A stretch of DNA of 64,000 nt, taken from assembly GCA_036250225.1 (NCBI GenBank), contig JAPZLL010000004.1, positions 434,001 through 498,000 on the forward strand, in the 5' to 3' direction. Origin of the DNA: Cercophora sp. LCS_1. Taxonomy: Eukaryota > Ascomycota > Sordariomycetes > Sordariales > Lasiosphaeriaceae. The position numbers and the translations under genes were made by a program. Shown here piece by piece: positions 32,742-43,397 of this stretch (positions are counted from its first letter, which is position 1; every line of letters begins with the position of its first letter). The notes under the pieces are model-generated. The model was not told the origin of the DNA. It saw only the letters and a program-made list of their open reading frames with translations, and did not search any database.

Positions 32742-33216
32742 ATGTATTTCTCCAAGTTCATCCCCGTCGTCCTGGCCCTCGTTCTCGGCGTCAAGGCTGC
32801 TCCCGTTGCTCCCCCTGCTGGTGAGACCAACATCCCAACCTTCTCCCGAAGTGCTCTCACTAACATCGCAAACAGTCGGAGTCAATGCCGACGAAGACTG
32901 GTCCTTTGGAGTCAACTGCAGGCGCGCGTTGGCTGATGAGGACTGGTCTTTTGGCGTGAACTGCAAGCGTACCGATGTCAATGCGCCCGTCGACGAGGAC
33001 TGGTCGTTCGGCTACAACTGCAAGCGCGACGTCGCTCCCAACGGTGTGGATGAGGATTGGTCGTTTGGAGTCAACTGTAACACGAAGCGATCGGCTCCTG
33101 TGACTGCTCCCCTTGCCGACGAGGATTGGTCGTTTGGATACAACTGCAAGCGTGAGGTCAGCACCGACGGTGCGGATGAGGACTGGTCGTTTGGCGTCAA
33201 CTGCCGTCGCAAGTAG
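32742..33216 (+). CDS. Secreted repeat precursor of a candidate fungal RiPP (kexin-processed peptide)
   Basis: Spliced model: 32742-32820 and 32876-33216; 139 aa. The intron (GTGAGA...CTAAC...CAG, 55 nt) directly follows the signal peptide MYFSKFIPVVLALVLGVKA and a short AP-rich linker. The rest is six copies of DEDWSFG(V/Y)NC. Each is followed by a dibasic site: RR, KR, KR, NTKR, KR, RRK. Spacers of 3-9 residues (ALA, TDVNAPV, DVAPNGV, SAPVTAPLA, EVSTDGA) vary while the repeats do not. Position 7 alternates Val and Tyr (V, V, Y, V, Y, V). Kexin in the Golgi would release six near-identical peptides. With UstYa-type genes beside it, this is the layout of dikaritin-like RiPPs. The core is unlike any I know (ustiloxin, phomopsin, asperipin, epichloecyclin). 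A pheromone precursor is less likely, because alpha-type pheromones of this class usually have two Cys per unit. Confidence 0.9.
32890..33204 (+). repeat. Six 30-nt core-peptide repeats
   Basis: Units start at 32890, 32935, 32992, 33049, 33118 and 33175. They encode the invariant DEDWSFG-x-NC. Synonymous differences exist (GAC/GAT, GAA/GAG, TCC/TCT/TCG) while the amino acids hold, which indicates purifying selection rather than a fresh duplication. Confidence 0.92.
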
Positions 33217-34074
33217 GGAATATCCCCATGTTGGGTCTTTGTGTCATTTTTGATCAAAGCCAATGGTAGTTGGGGATGGGGAAGAAGTAGCTTAGGTTGA
33301 GGTAGCGAAGAATACGAGATTTGCTTTTATTCTCTGCTCACTTGTGTGAAGCACTTTAATAAAGGTCTGCCAGAATTCAGCCGCTTTTTATCTTTTGCAG
33401 GGCCGTAACTTTATTTTTCTTCCCACAGTTCAAAGATAAGGTAAAACAGACCACTCAACAGAACTTGGATCGTTCAAACTAGCACGTATGAAAATAAAAT
33501 CCAACCTAATTAGCAACTAGCAGACTCTTGGCTCCGGAGTGAAGGCTCTAGGTATCCGTCGATCCTGCCGTCATAATTAAACCATCACCTGAGTGACACA
33601 AATTTCCCTCTCCACCAATGCCGCTCCGCCCCTGAAGCTAGCGTCTTGACAGCTTCAACCACAACGCAAAACTCGACGCATGCCAACCGTTGACCAATCT
33701 TAGCGCTGATTACGTTGTGTCACCAATGGTTTGGTGTTTCGGCGCCGTCGCATTTCACTGTCTCGCAAAGAGCGAAACAACAATGGCGCTGATGACGTCT
33801 TCAACTCCCCAATGACGACATTCCCGAGAAACCAACCGGCCTCGTGCATCCCCGCTCCGGAACACGAACAAGCATTCGGCACTATGAAGCACGCAATAAC
33901 GCGCCAGACGCCTCGTCGCGGCCCGATGCATCGACATCAGGCTCAGTCGAGTTGCCGGAATACGCGGTCCACTTCCTCAGCTCTACTTATACGTCTGAAG
34001 GCCAAACTGAGGAACAACAACAACACCACAACCACCACCACCACCGCCGCCAAGACACCACCATCCCACCCACA
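33217..34074. other. Intergenic, 0.86 kb, between precursor and dioxygenase
   Basis: 3' region of the precursor and 5' region of the dioxygenase gene. The frame of the dioxygenase exon 1 stays open upstream to about 33844 but is low-complexity (Gln/His-rich), so I treat it as leader. Confidence 0.45.
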
Positions 34075-35671
34075 ATGGCATCTGCATCCCCATCTCATCC
34101 CGGTCCGCCTGGTCAGCCAGACATTGGCTACCTCCCCGACCACGACAAGTACCTCGCTCGCATCAAACGCAGACGGGAAACCGAGGCGCTCCCCAAGACA
34201 CTGCCCCCAGGCTTCCCCTCGAGAATCGAATCCGACCTCGTGTGGGACGGCAACGACCTCCACGAGACCTACGACTGGAACTACAGGCTGACGCCCCTTG
34301 ACATTTCCGAGATTGAAGCGGCCCTCGCGCACTTCAAATGTAAGCCACCCCGACAACTTGAACCACATGCACGGCTAACTTCCCAGCTCTCAACCTCCCC
34401 CTCGGTTACATTACCCAAGAAACCTTCCCCTTACCCACCCTGCACAAAACCCTCCGCCAAATCTCACACGAGATCCACCACGGCCACGGTTTCAAGGTTA
34501 TCCGCGGCGTGCCGGTCGACAACCACACCCGCGAGGAGAACATTGCCATCTACGCCGGCGTCTCGTCGCACATTGCGCCCACCCGCGGTCGACAGGATCA
34601 CTCGTACAACGGCGCGCCAGCCGATGTTGTGCTCGCACACATCAAGGACCTGACCAGCCAAGTGTCGGCCGACAACATTGGCGCGCCGGCGTATACCGCC
34701 GAGCGCCAAGTCTTTCATACAGACGTGGGCGATATTATTGCGCTATTTGCGCTGGGAGAGGCGGTACACGGCGGACACAGCTACCTGTCGAGTAGCTGGA
34801 AGGTGTATAATGAGCTGGCTGCGACAAGGCCAGATCTGATCAGGACGTTGGCAGAGAAGTGGGCTGCTGATACGTGAGTTTTCGTCTTTCCGATTCTCTC
34901 GCCTCGTTCCCCGTCCATTTCTTCCTATACCTCACCGTTTCTCTCCCTTGATCGTTTCCCCTTCGCTCCGTCTTCTTCCTCACACCAAGAAAATCAAGAG
35001 GGGGGGGGGAGAAGAAAGCTGACTAGACAACCCACAGCTTCGGAAAACTCCCTCAACCCTACACCCTCACTCCCCTCCTCCACCACCAACCCGCAACCGC
35101 AACCACCCCCGAACGCCTCATAATCCAATACGCCCGCCGCGTTTTCACCGGCTACTGGGGCCTCCCACGCACAAGCACAATCCCACCCATCACCGAAGCG
35201 CAAGCCGAAGCGCTCGATGCACTGCACTTCACAGCAGAGAAATACGCTGCATCCCTGGACTTCAAGAAAGGGGACATCCAATACGTTAACAACCTGAGCA
35301 TTTTCCATGCGAGAGGTGGATTCCAAGACTCGGAAGAGAAGCAGTAAGTCTGCCTCACCTGTGTTTCATAACAACAAAACCGGAAGAATGAGAGAGGACA
35401 AAAGACGGAGGGAGTAGACGGAACGGATACATAGGGAGGAGAGATGCTAATGATTATTCCCTTCCTGCGCAGACGCCACCTCGTCAGATTATGGCTCCGC
35501 GACCCCGAAAACGCGTGGGAGACACCTGCGGTCTTGCAAGAACGGTGGGACCGTGTATACAAAGGCGTGACGCCAGAGAAGTCGGTGTTTCCACTTGAGC
35601 CGGGGATTCGGAGCGCGAGCAAGGGCGACCAACACACTGATGGGGAAAAGATTGGTGGTGGCGCCTATTAA
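34075..35671 (+). CDS. TauD/TfdA-type 2-oxoglutarate/Fe(II) dioxygenase
   Basis: Spliced model: 34075-34339, 34387-34873, 35038-35343, 35473-35671; 418 aa. Introns are 47, 164 and 129 nt, all GT-AG. It has the TauD-like Fe(II) motif VFHTDVGDIIAL (His199, Asp201), a distal His in NNLSIFHARGGF, and the 2-oxoglutarate-binding Arg in RHLVRLWLRDPE. Fungal proteins of this type hydroxylate or desaturate small molecules and are frequent in biosynthetic clusters. Its position 0.86 kb downstream of the precursor on the same strand makes it a candidate tailoring enzyme; it could equally be an unrelated catabolic enzyme. The 164-nt intron contains a 10-G run. Confidence 0.88.
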
Positions 35672-37092
35672 TTAGCTATCGCTTTCTTGCCCAATTGTTT
35701 GGGGGAACATCAAAAGGTGGGAAAAGGGGATATGGGATTCATGCTGTTCCCCAGTTAGCCGACAGACCTGTTGTGTTCGATTCTTCTCATGTTGCCATTT
35801 TTACGGATTGCAATTGGTGCGCCTGATGGGATGGATGCAACATGGTGCCACCTCCTTCACGCCATCGTCTCAGCTAAAAACCCAACGCTAGGGATTTCCA
35901 GAACAATTCTAGGATCAAATTTGTCCACATTGTGTTTCAGAGCCATCAACCGAGAACCGAGAGCACAGACAACAAATGTTCGGTTGTTCCTTGGCATCTT
36001 TGGGCGCAAGGTCTGATCGTGAATCTGATCCCCATGGGCCGAGACAAAAAAAAAAAAAAGGTCAAAGCTGATGATGTCCAAGCAAACCATGGGGTAATAG
36101 GATGCTATTTCCAGACGCTTTTTGGGGATTCTCATCGACATGCACAAAAACAACAAAACGGACGAAATGGCTTTGAGAGAGACACGAAAATCCCTTGGCA
36201 CAGAAATGCTTGCGCCGGGTAGACGGCACTGCGGGATTCGCAACCATCCTCCCCCTCTCACCGATTGTCATGCGACGCCCCCGTCTTGCCCGTCTCGCCC
36301 CATCTCGCCAAGGCATGATGTTCGTTCTCCAACGTTCCGGGTTGAGACTGTTTGATGCGTGGCGCATCTACCCCAGATTCTTCTGCACGCGGCACCCCGG
36401 CCGATCGGGAAATCGAGCTGATCCCTTTTCCCCGATTTTTCCGCTCCCCAGGTCCCCAGGGCGGTGGTGGTGTCCCAGCGCGATGCAATGCGGTGCCAGA
36501 GGGGATAGTGCAGCCGAGTTTGTGTGTGGAGCATTGAGCACCACGATGCGAAACAGGGGTTCGTTCGTATTAGTCCCCAACACCGGCGGGCGGCCGACGC
36601 GACGATGGTGAGGGGGCCAGCACAAACTCGTCTGGGGGACTCGAGACAAGCCTGATACCCATCCCCTTGGAGTCAAACCCTGCGCCGCTATTCTCAGTGT
36701 CGTCGCCTAAACGAACAAAGGTTGCAAAGGTGACAATGGCCACGTCCGAAACATACCATCCGATTTGACATTTCCGAATGTCATTCCATCGTGATCAGAC
36801 GGACCTTCCCACTGCACCACTGCGCGCATTGACGCCGCTGGAATTGAGATGGGACGATTGTAGAGTTGTATAAAGAGAGTGGCACTCGTCCACCTTCCAG
36901 AAGCCGCTTCCCTTTCTTCTTCCCTCAAGCTAGTCTTCGTCTCGAGTTTTCATCATCCCTATCCTTCCTTGCTTCGGTTCTTCGCTTTCTTCACGACCGC
37001 CGGACGGCCCCCATTTCTGTACATACGCTTCATTCTTTTCTTGAACATTCTTTTACTCGTCCCAAACAACCACACTCAAACCGCCAAACAAA
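35672..37092. other. Intergenic, 1.4 kb
   Basis: Includes an A-run (about 36046-36058) and the promoter of the small secreted protein. Open frames on both strands lack domain-like content. Confidence 0.45.
36869..36875 (+). promoter_or_regulatory. TATA box of the small secreted protein gene
   Basis: TATAAAG, 224 bp upstream of the ATG at 37093, followed by a CT-rich leader. Confidence 0.45.
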
Positions 37093-37527
37093 ATGCAGCT
37101 GTCCATCGCCACCATCCTCCTCGCCGTGGCCGGCGTCGTCTCCGCCATGCCCCATGACGCCTCGCTCGCCACTCGCCAGAACCAGAACCGCCCTGTGCCC
37201 AACGGCAACTGCTGTGTTGCCGCAACCAACCTCAAGCAGGACTCGTGCAGGGCTGCCAATGGCCAGAACGGCCGCTGCGTCCCGGGAGGCAATGCTTGTG
37301 AGTCTTTTTTTTTTCTGGACCGATAAACAGAAACATATTGGCTTTGCTAACACTTTTGGTTCCCAACAGGCGGTGGAGCGTTGAGCTGCGTCGCCCAGAG
37401 CAGCCTGACCTGCGACAACAACGTCATCGAGCGTGGCAAGTCTCTGTGCCGTGCCAACGCCCCCGGCGGTGGATTCTTCGACGGAGCCAACATCATCCAG
37501 TCGCTGGCCCAGGCCACGGTGAACTGA
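37093..37527 (+). CDS. Small secreted cysteine-rich protein (8 Cys)
   Basis: Spliced: 37093-37297 and 37370-37527; 120 aa. Signal peptide MQLSIATILLAVAGVVSA, then a propeptide-like MPHDASLATRQ. The mature part has eight cysteines: an adjacent CC pair (NGNCCVA), then single Cys in QDSC, GRC, NAC, LSC, LTC and SLC. The order does not fit hydrophobins, where CC pairs occur at positions 2-3 and 6-7. It resembles effector-like or surface SSCPs; no function can be assigned. It lies 1.4 kb beyond the dioxygenase and may or may not belong to the peptide locus. Confidence 0.82.
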
Positions 37528-37836
37528 GAGGCAGTTTGCAACAGGGAAGTCTGTAGAACCGTGTTAGACAAGTAGGATAGGCTCGATGAATACGTATGAC
37601 GACTTCGTGTGTTCGGCTTAGTGAAAGGTGGAACACAGTGGGTGCCGTCGTCTAACTCTTGTCCTCTCTTGCGTCGTTTTCTGCCTTAACTATTGCACTC
37701 AACACTTTCCCTGCCGCAAAGGAAACCTCATTCACTGTGCCAGTTTTGCAAGTCTCATCTGCGAGTCTCGGGTTTGAACTCTCGCGTCGCAAAATATCTT
37801 GGCGCCCGTAATCAGACCGTAAACGGTGTCCATATC
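37528..37836. other. Intergenic, 0.3 kb, convergent
   Basis: 3' flanks of the secreted-protein gene and the truncated NLR-type gene. Nothing seen. Confidence 0.4.
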
Positions 37837-38586
37837 TTACCGATTATCGAACAGCATGTACAGGGTGCCTGGCTCATCACTCTTGGATTGACGTCGGAGA
37901 GAAAGCCGGAGGGAATCGGTTGCACGATCACTGTATATGGGCTCAGAGCTCGTCAAGACTTCATCAACCCACGAGACACTCGTCCTGGCGCCATCTGCCA
38001 ACACCCACACAATGGCGAGACGACCGAATGCTAGCCGATCGTCCCGGGGTAGCGCTTTTCCTTCCGAAAACCCGTACCAGGCCAGGCGGCAGTTAGAGGC
38101 TGACACCAGGCGATCTACTACAGACCCTGCCGGAAACTTGACATGAGACATGGCAGAATCGGGCCCTTCGCCATAAAACTCGAAGCTCTCAAGACGTGCG
38201 TGGAACTTCAACTCCTCGTGCTCGGCACACCTTGAAGAGAGTAGATCGGTTGCGTCCCGATCTCTCAAGCCCCAAGGCTCTGACGATGGTGTCCTCCTGT
38301 ACTTTTGTATGTTCTCCTCGATCTGGTCGACCACCGCGTTGCAGCCCGTGATCGTAACGCCAACCTGAGCCACGAGCGCATCGGAAACGCCGCCGGTTGC
38401 GCCCTTGGAGAGGACTCGGGTCAGTGGATCGAGGACGGCGGCGAGTGCTTGGAGTTCGGCAGAAATGGCATCGAGGTCGTTGGTGGCATCGTGGACTTCA
38501 CGCGAAAAGTTGACAAGGAGGATCGATGTCTTGGCAATGCCTCCCACCAGAGCAAAAGAGCCAGCGACAATGGTCAAGGGATCCAT
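37837..38586 (-). CDS. Truncated NLR-type protein: Helo-like_N domain only
   Basis: 249 aa. Residues 1-95 (MDPLTIVAGSFALVGGIAKTSILLVNF...DAISAELQALAAVLDPL) match the fungal Helo-like_N domain. After IQKYRR the sequence changes character and shows no NACHT/NB-ARC or repeat domain. The second half (FHARLESFEFYGEGPDSAMSHVKFPAGSVVDRLVSASN) is of unknown type. It could be a natural adaptor-like short protein, or a remnant of a longer STAND gene joined to unrelated sequence. Confidence 0.6.
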   Translation of the reverse strand: MDPLTIVAGSFALVGGIAKTSILLVNFSREVHDATNDLDAISAELQALAAVLDPLTRVLSKGATGGVSDALVAQVGVTITGCNAVVDQIEENIQKYRRTPSSEPWGLRDRDATDLLSSRCAEHEELKFHARLESFEFYGEGPDSAMSHVKFPAGSVVDRLVSASNCRLAWYGFSEGKALPRDDRLAFGRLAIVWVLADGARTSVSWVDEVLTSSEPIYSDRATDSLRLSLRRQSKSDEPGTLYMLFDNR

Positions 38587-39742
38587 GATGCCTCACTCGT
38601 CGCCGCACGTGGCGTCTTTGTGGGCTAGAGCAAGACATTGTTGCTCATTGCGGTCGATGCTGAGGTCTGATGTTGACGCCCTTGGCGGACGCGATCTCGA
38701 ATCTGCGATAGCTCACAACCTGGGCTTCCAATTCCGAGCTTTGCAGCACAGGGGTTCTTTCCCCAAACGAAACGCGCGCTGACGGGAGTTGCCGTCCTGG
38801 CGTCTGGCAAGAGCAACCGCCAAGCAGAAAGCGGAAGCCAAGGCCCTCGCACCTCATCAGAACGGATCAGCTCTCACGGCTCCAGAAGAGGCGTTAATGA
38901 GCGGTCACTGAGAGACCTTTTGCGATTGTGTCACGATTTCTGTCAACACCCACACCGGCTACCGCAGCCACACTGGGCGGCATGTTTCCGGCATCATTTC
39001 GTCTCCTCGTGTCTTGACGTGGGGGTAACCAGACAACACTCTTGTGGCACCTTCATGCATCGAAATGGCGATCAATACCGACTCCCAGTATGGCTATCGA
39101 CACTGGTTGGGATGACGGGCAATCTCGATGATCGTCGTCGCTCCAGCAAACAGCCTGTTCAACCGCTCGATGGCGTTATTCCGTGCCTCGATGAGCAACC
39201 ACGGCAATGCATAAACAACCTGCCCAGATCGGCAGGCGACAAGAGCAGGCGGCCCGAACCTGGTTGAAATTCCGGCGGCCAAGGACTGGAACGAAGAGAA
39301 CAATAAACTGGGAAGCAACCATGTTTCTGCCAAAAGCTTGGCTTGCGGCAAAGCATCGACTGACCCTCGAGAAATTCATCTGCTGTCAATCACGGGTGAA
39401 GAGTACCCGCTTGATCGAACACGATGTTGCATAATTCCTAGCTGCATTGTGCGCTTCTTCCGCATTTGACACCGCCAGCGTCAACCGGTGGTCGCACTCA
39501 GCGCCTCGGATTGTCGCAAACCACCATAAGAAGCACGTAACACGGCGTCAACCACCCTAATCGAGAGTATCCCGTGGTGTTGGATCCTGGGAAGGATCAG
39601 TGAATCTAAGACATGGGGTCGGCACTTCTATATATGCATTTGTCTCTCCCGTCATCAGGCCCACTCCCGTCTGGATATCCACCGTTCTGGTTCCTGCAGA
39701 TCTCGCTTGATCCATTGAACCGAATTCTGCGCCTGTCTCACA
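38587..39742. other. Intergenic, 1.15 kb
   Basis: Divergent promoter region between the Helo-like_N gene and the permease. No recognisable element. Confidence 0.45.
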
Positions 39743-41893
39743 ATGCCGTTCAATTGGCGCCGCCCATTTGAACACCTGCAGGGAGACAGCGGCGGAAGCA
39801 ATGACGAAGCTCTCAACAGAACGTCTTACGACAGCGGTGAGGTCTCAGACGGAAGTCTAAAATACACCCTTGCAAAAGGCGGCAATGACTCTCCCCCGGC
39901 CTACCAAGAAGCCAGTGGTGCTCCTGTTGAGACAACATCACCTCTGGGCTACGATGTCGGACCCATCACCATCATCTTTCTCAATGTGAGCAAGATGATT
40001 GGCACTGGTGTCTACTCTACTCGTAAGGACATCCTGACCAATGCCTGATACCCTCTCTTCTTCAAGCTAACACCCTGTTCGCAGCATCCGGCATTCTCAA
40101 TGGCACCGGCTCTGTCGGACTATCTTTGATCTACTGGGCTCTAGGGTTCTTCACCTCGGCCGCCAGCCTGTCTGTCTACCTCGAGTATGCCGCTTATTTC
40201 CCCAACCGGTCTGGCTCTGAGGTTACCTACCTTGAGCAAGCCTACCCGAGACCGAGATGGCTCTTTCCGACTGCGTTTGCCTTTCAAGCAGTGGCCTTGT
40301 CTTTCAGCAGCGGCAACGCCATCGTCTTGTCACAGTATCTTTTCCGCATCAACGGACATACTCCAACCCCATGGGAGCTCAAGGGTGTCGCCGTTGCGGG
40401 CTACACGGTGGCAGTTCTTGGTGAGTAACCGCGCTCCCACCAACCTAAACAACCAGCCCTAACAACCCTAGCCGTGTCCTTCCACACCCGCTGGTCCTAC
40501 CGCCTCTCCAATGCCATCGGTATCGTCAAGATCCTCACCCTCATCTTCATCGCTTTGACCGGCCTCATCGTCCTCGGCGGGCACGTCTCCCGAGTCCCAG
40601 ACCCGCACGCCAACTTCTCCAACGCCTTCGAAGGCCGCGCATCACCCTATGGTCTAACCAACGCGCTCTACAAAATCATCTTCTCCTACGCCGGTTTTGA
40701 AAATGCCTTCAACGTGGTCAACGAAGTCAAGGTACAAGACATACCTTCCCTCTCCTCTTTCTCGGTCGGACATAAAGCTGATATAACACCCCAAGAACCC
40801 CGTCAAACAACTCCGACGCAACGGCTTCCTGGCCCTCACCATCGTCGCCATCCTCTACATCCTCGCAAACGTAGCCTACTTCGCCGCCGTCCCCAAAGCC
40901 GACCTACGCGCATCCAAGCAAATCGCAGCCAGCCTCTTCTTTACCGCAGTCTTTGGCTCCTCCAACGCGGTCAAAGGCCTCAATTTCCTCATCGCCCTCA
41001 GCTCCTTCGGCAATCTCATTGCCGTTCTCCTCGGACACTCGCGCATGATTCGTGAATGCGGCCGGTAATATTCCTCCCCCTCCTCCCTCCCCTCTCTCTC
41101 CCTCTCATTAGGTAGATACCCTACTTACCGCATTACCATTGTTGACAGACAAGGCGTCCTCCCCTACCCCCGCTTCTGGGCCTCAACCCGCCCCTTCAGC
41201 ACCCCTCTAGGTCCCTACTTTGTCAAGTGGGCCCTCACCCTCGTCATGATCCTCGCCCCACCGGCCGGTGACGCCTTCAACTTTGTCACCGACCTCAAGG
41301 TCTTCCCCGACGCCTTCTTCCATGTTCTGCTGGCGATAGGTCTGTACATCGTCCGCTACCGACGCAAACGCCTGGGTCTCGGCCGTGCTTCCTTCAAGGC
41401 ATGGCACCCCGTCGTCATCTTCTCCATCATAGTGCACACGTACCTGCTCGTAATGCCGTGGTATCCACCCGAAGGCGGCGTTTTTGCTGGCGACGTGAGT
41501 TTCTGGTACGCGACCTACGTCGTTGCAGGCATCGGGATGTGAGTTTTTTTTTATTTTCGGTTTTATCTCTGGTCACGGAAGATAAAGAGGAGCTGACAAA
41601 GACCAAGCCTGGTCGGATGCGCGGTGTATTACTACCTATGGGTGTCGGTCGTGCCTAAACTCAAGGGATACCGCATTCGTCAAGAGGTGTTGGAGCTCGA
41701 GGATGGGGCGCAGAGCCACCGGCTCATCAAGGTGCTCGTTGGCGAGCTGGCCCGCTGGGATGCAACGCACGACGCGGTAGGGCGACCGCTGCGAGTGGGG
41801 GACACAGGGTCGGATGAGAAGGACGAGGTGGGGCTGAGGAGACGGGCCACGGGAAAGCAGCAAGACGTTGTCAGCGTTGACCCCGAAAAGTGA
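39743..41893 (+). CDS. Methionine-type amino-acid permease (MUP1/LAT-like)
   Basis: Spliced: 39743-40022, 40085-40420, 40472-40731, 40796-41064, 41149-41538, 41608-41893; 606 aa. All five introns are GT-AG, 51-84 nt. The N-terminal cytosolic tail is followed by the first helix of the APC superfamily (GPITIIFLNVSKMIGTGVYSTPSGILNGTGSVG). Further motifs are FPNRSGSEVTYLEQAYPRP, FSYAGFENAFNVVNEVKNPVKQL and FLIALSSFGNLIAVLLGHSRMIRECGRQGVLPYPRF, with about 12 helices in total. This matches MUP1-type high-affinity methionine permeases of the plasma membrane. The C-terminal tail is long and charged. Substrate specificity is inferred from the family. Confidence 0.9.
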
Positions 41894-43397
41894 TCGGGAG
41901 GCACGAAAGATCCGAGGTCCAATGGTGGAGCTCCACTTGCAAAGGCAGGCTCAGAGTCTAGGCCCATGTCCAGGATTGCACAGAGGCACGTGGTGTTGAT
42001 TGTGACCGCGCCATGTCTGCATGAAACCGCAGCTGTTCGCCAGAGCCCAAAAAAAACCGCAGCGTAAAGCCAGAGTGTATCGCCGGCAGCACACGCGAAT
42101 ATCCGCTATGAAAACCTTTTCAGCGTCTTGGTTTTAGGTAATTCCCTTCGGGGCACGTTTTACGTGGGGGTCTCACTGCTCCGGCTCGCCGGTGCCATGT
42201 GCCGGCGCAGGCCGCAGACGCGGCCCGCGGGGTACAGGGTAGCTTCGGCCTCGATTTTCTGTTTTCACCCCGCTCGCTTTCTCTCAGCCGGTGTCTGGCT
42301 GCATGCAACAAACCCCTGTCCAAGAGCTTGCCAATCTGGCACACGACACTGGGGCAGATGTGAATGACGGGCGGGGGCATCTGAACTATATCGATAGTAA
42401 AGTGTCGCCCAGTCGACGGCGTTGTGGCATGCATATAAGCGATGCTAGTGCGAGCTAGAGTGCGGCCGAGCTGATAAGATCCTAGACGGCGAGCCATGCC
42501 AGGGATAATGGAGAAAGAGGGGAAGACAGAGCACGGTGAGGTTGGGAGACACCATCAACAAACAAGGCCCGAGACAGGCAGGGACATGCATCTTAGATAT
42601 TCGGCGTCAAGTCCGGGCGGCCAGATGCAACGATGAGGCTATCGCTATCGGGCAAATCAGGCTGACTGGGAAGAACCGAAGCATCTGCTGTGAAACCACC
42701 AATCTGGGAAGGATCTGGCCATCTTCACCAATCGACGAGCACTAGTGTCTCTCTTTAGCCCGTGCACCGCGTCATGCTGCATCAAGGATGCAGAGCTTGC
42801 AGTGATAAGGCGATAAGGAGGGGAGAAGTTGCATCCATCCAATCGATTTCCCCAGCCGGGGTGCGCTATCCGTATCGGATGGCCACACTCTGCCCGTTCG
42901 GCTCGCCATCTCGATGCGTGTAAGCTGGAGGATGAGACGGAGATGGAAGCAAGGTTTCGTACTTGCCAAGCCACAACAAAGTCAATGGCCATTGTCCAAT
43001 GCCGCCGCAGAATCGCCTGGGGACGTGATCCAACACCGAGACCTTCCCGGTGTCGGCATCGCTTGGTCTTGGAGGAAAAACGTTGAGAGAGACCCGCTGC
43101 AATGCGCCCGTCCTGCGGCTTGCAAATGACGGTTGCAGCGGCTTGCCATATTGGGAACACGGCCTGCCCGCGCTTCGCTCGGGGGCTGGAACGGTCTCGC
43201 GACTCCTGGCCTGACCACTTGGTCGTTCCCCCCTCCCAGCACGCCTGGATTTTGCCACCCACCCAAGGAGCAGGCAGTGGAAAATCCCATCCATCAGGTG
43301 GCAAAGCCCGTCACTGAGACTTGAAAGAGACACAGAACTTACTTGGGAGAGCCATTGGACCCTCTTGACCGTCTTGTATCAACAGTTCTGAACCGCA
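41894..43397. other. Intergenic, 1.5 kb
   Basis: Between two transporter genes on the same strand. A 215-aa open frame on the minus strand (42657-43304) has no domain-like content. No repeat seen. Confidence 0.45.

Noticed and set aside
32742..33216. Alpha-type mating pheromone precursor
   Set aside because: Kexin-separated repeats fit, but such pheromone units in Sordariomycetes usually have two Cys and a terminal Trp. These have one Cys and a DED leader, and UstYa genes are adjacent.
33844..34074. N-terminal extension of the TauD-type protein
   Set aside because: Gln/His/Thr low-complexity sequence before a well-placed ATG (CACAATGGC) at 34075; better read as leader.
35857..36611. Overlapping open frames on both strands
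   Set aside because: Each lacks domain-like content and conserved features.
42657..43304. 215-aa open frame on the minus strand
   Set aside because: Composition is not protein-like, no motif, no intron signals, in a transporter promoter region.
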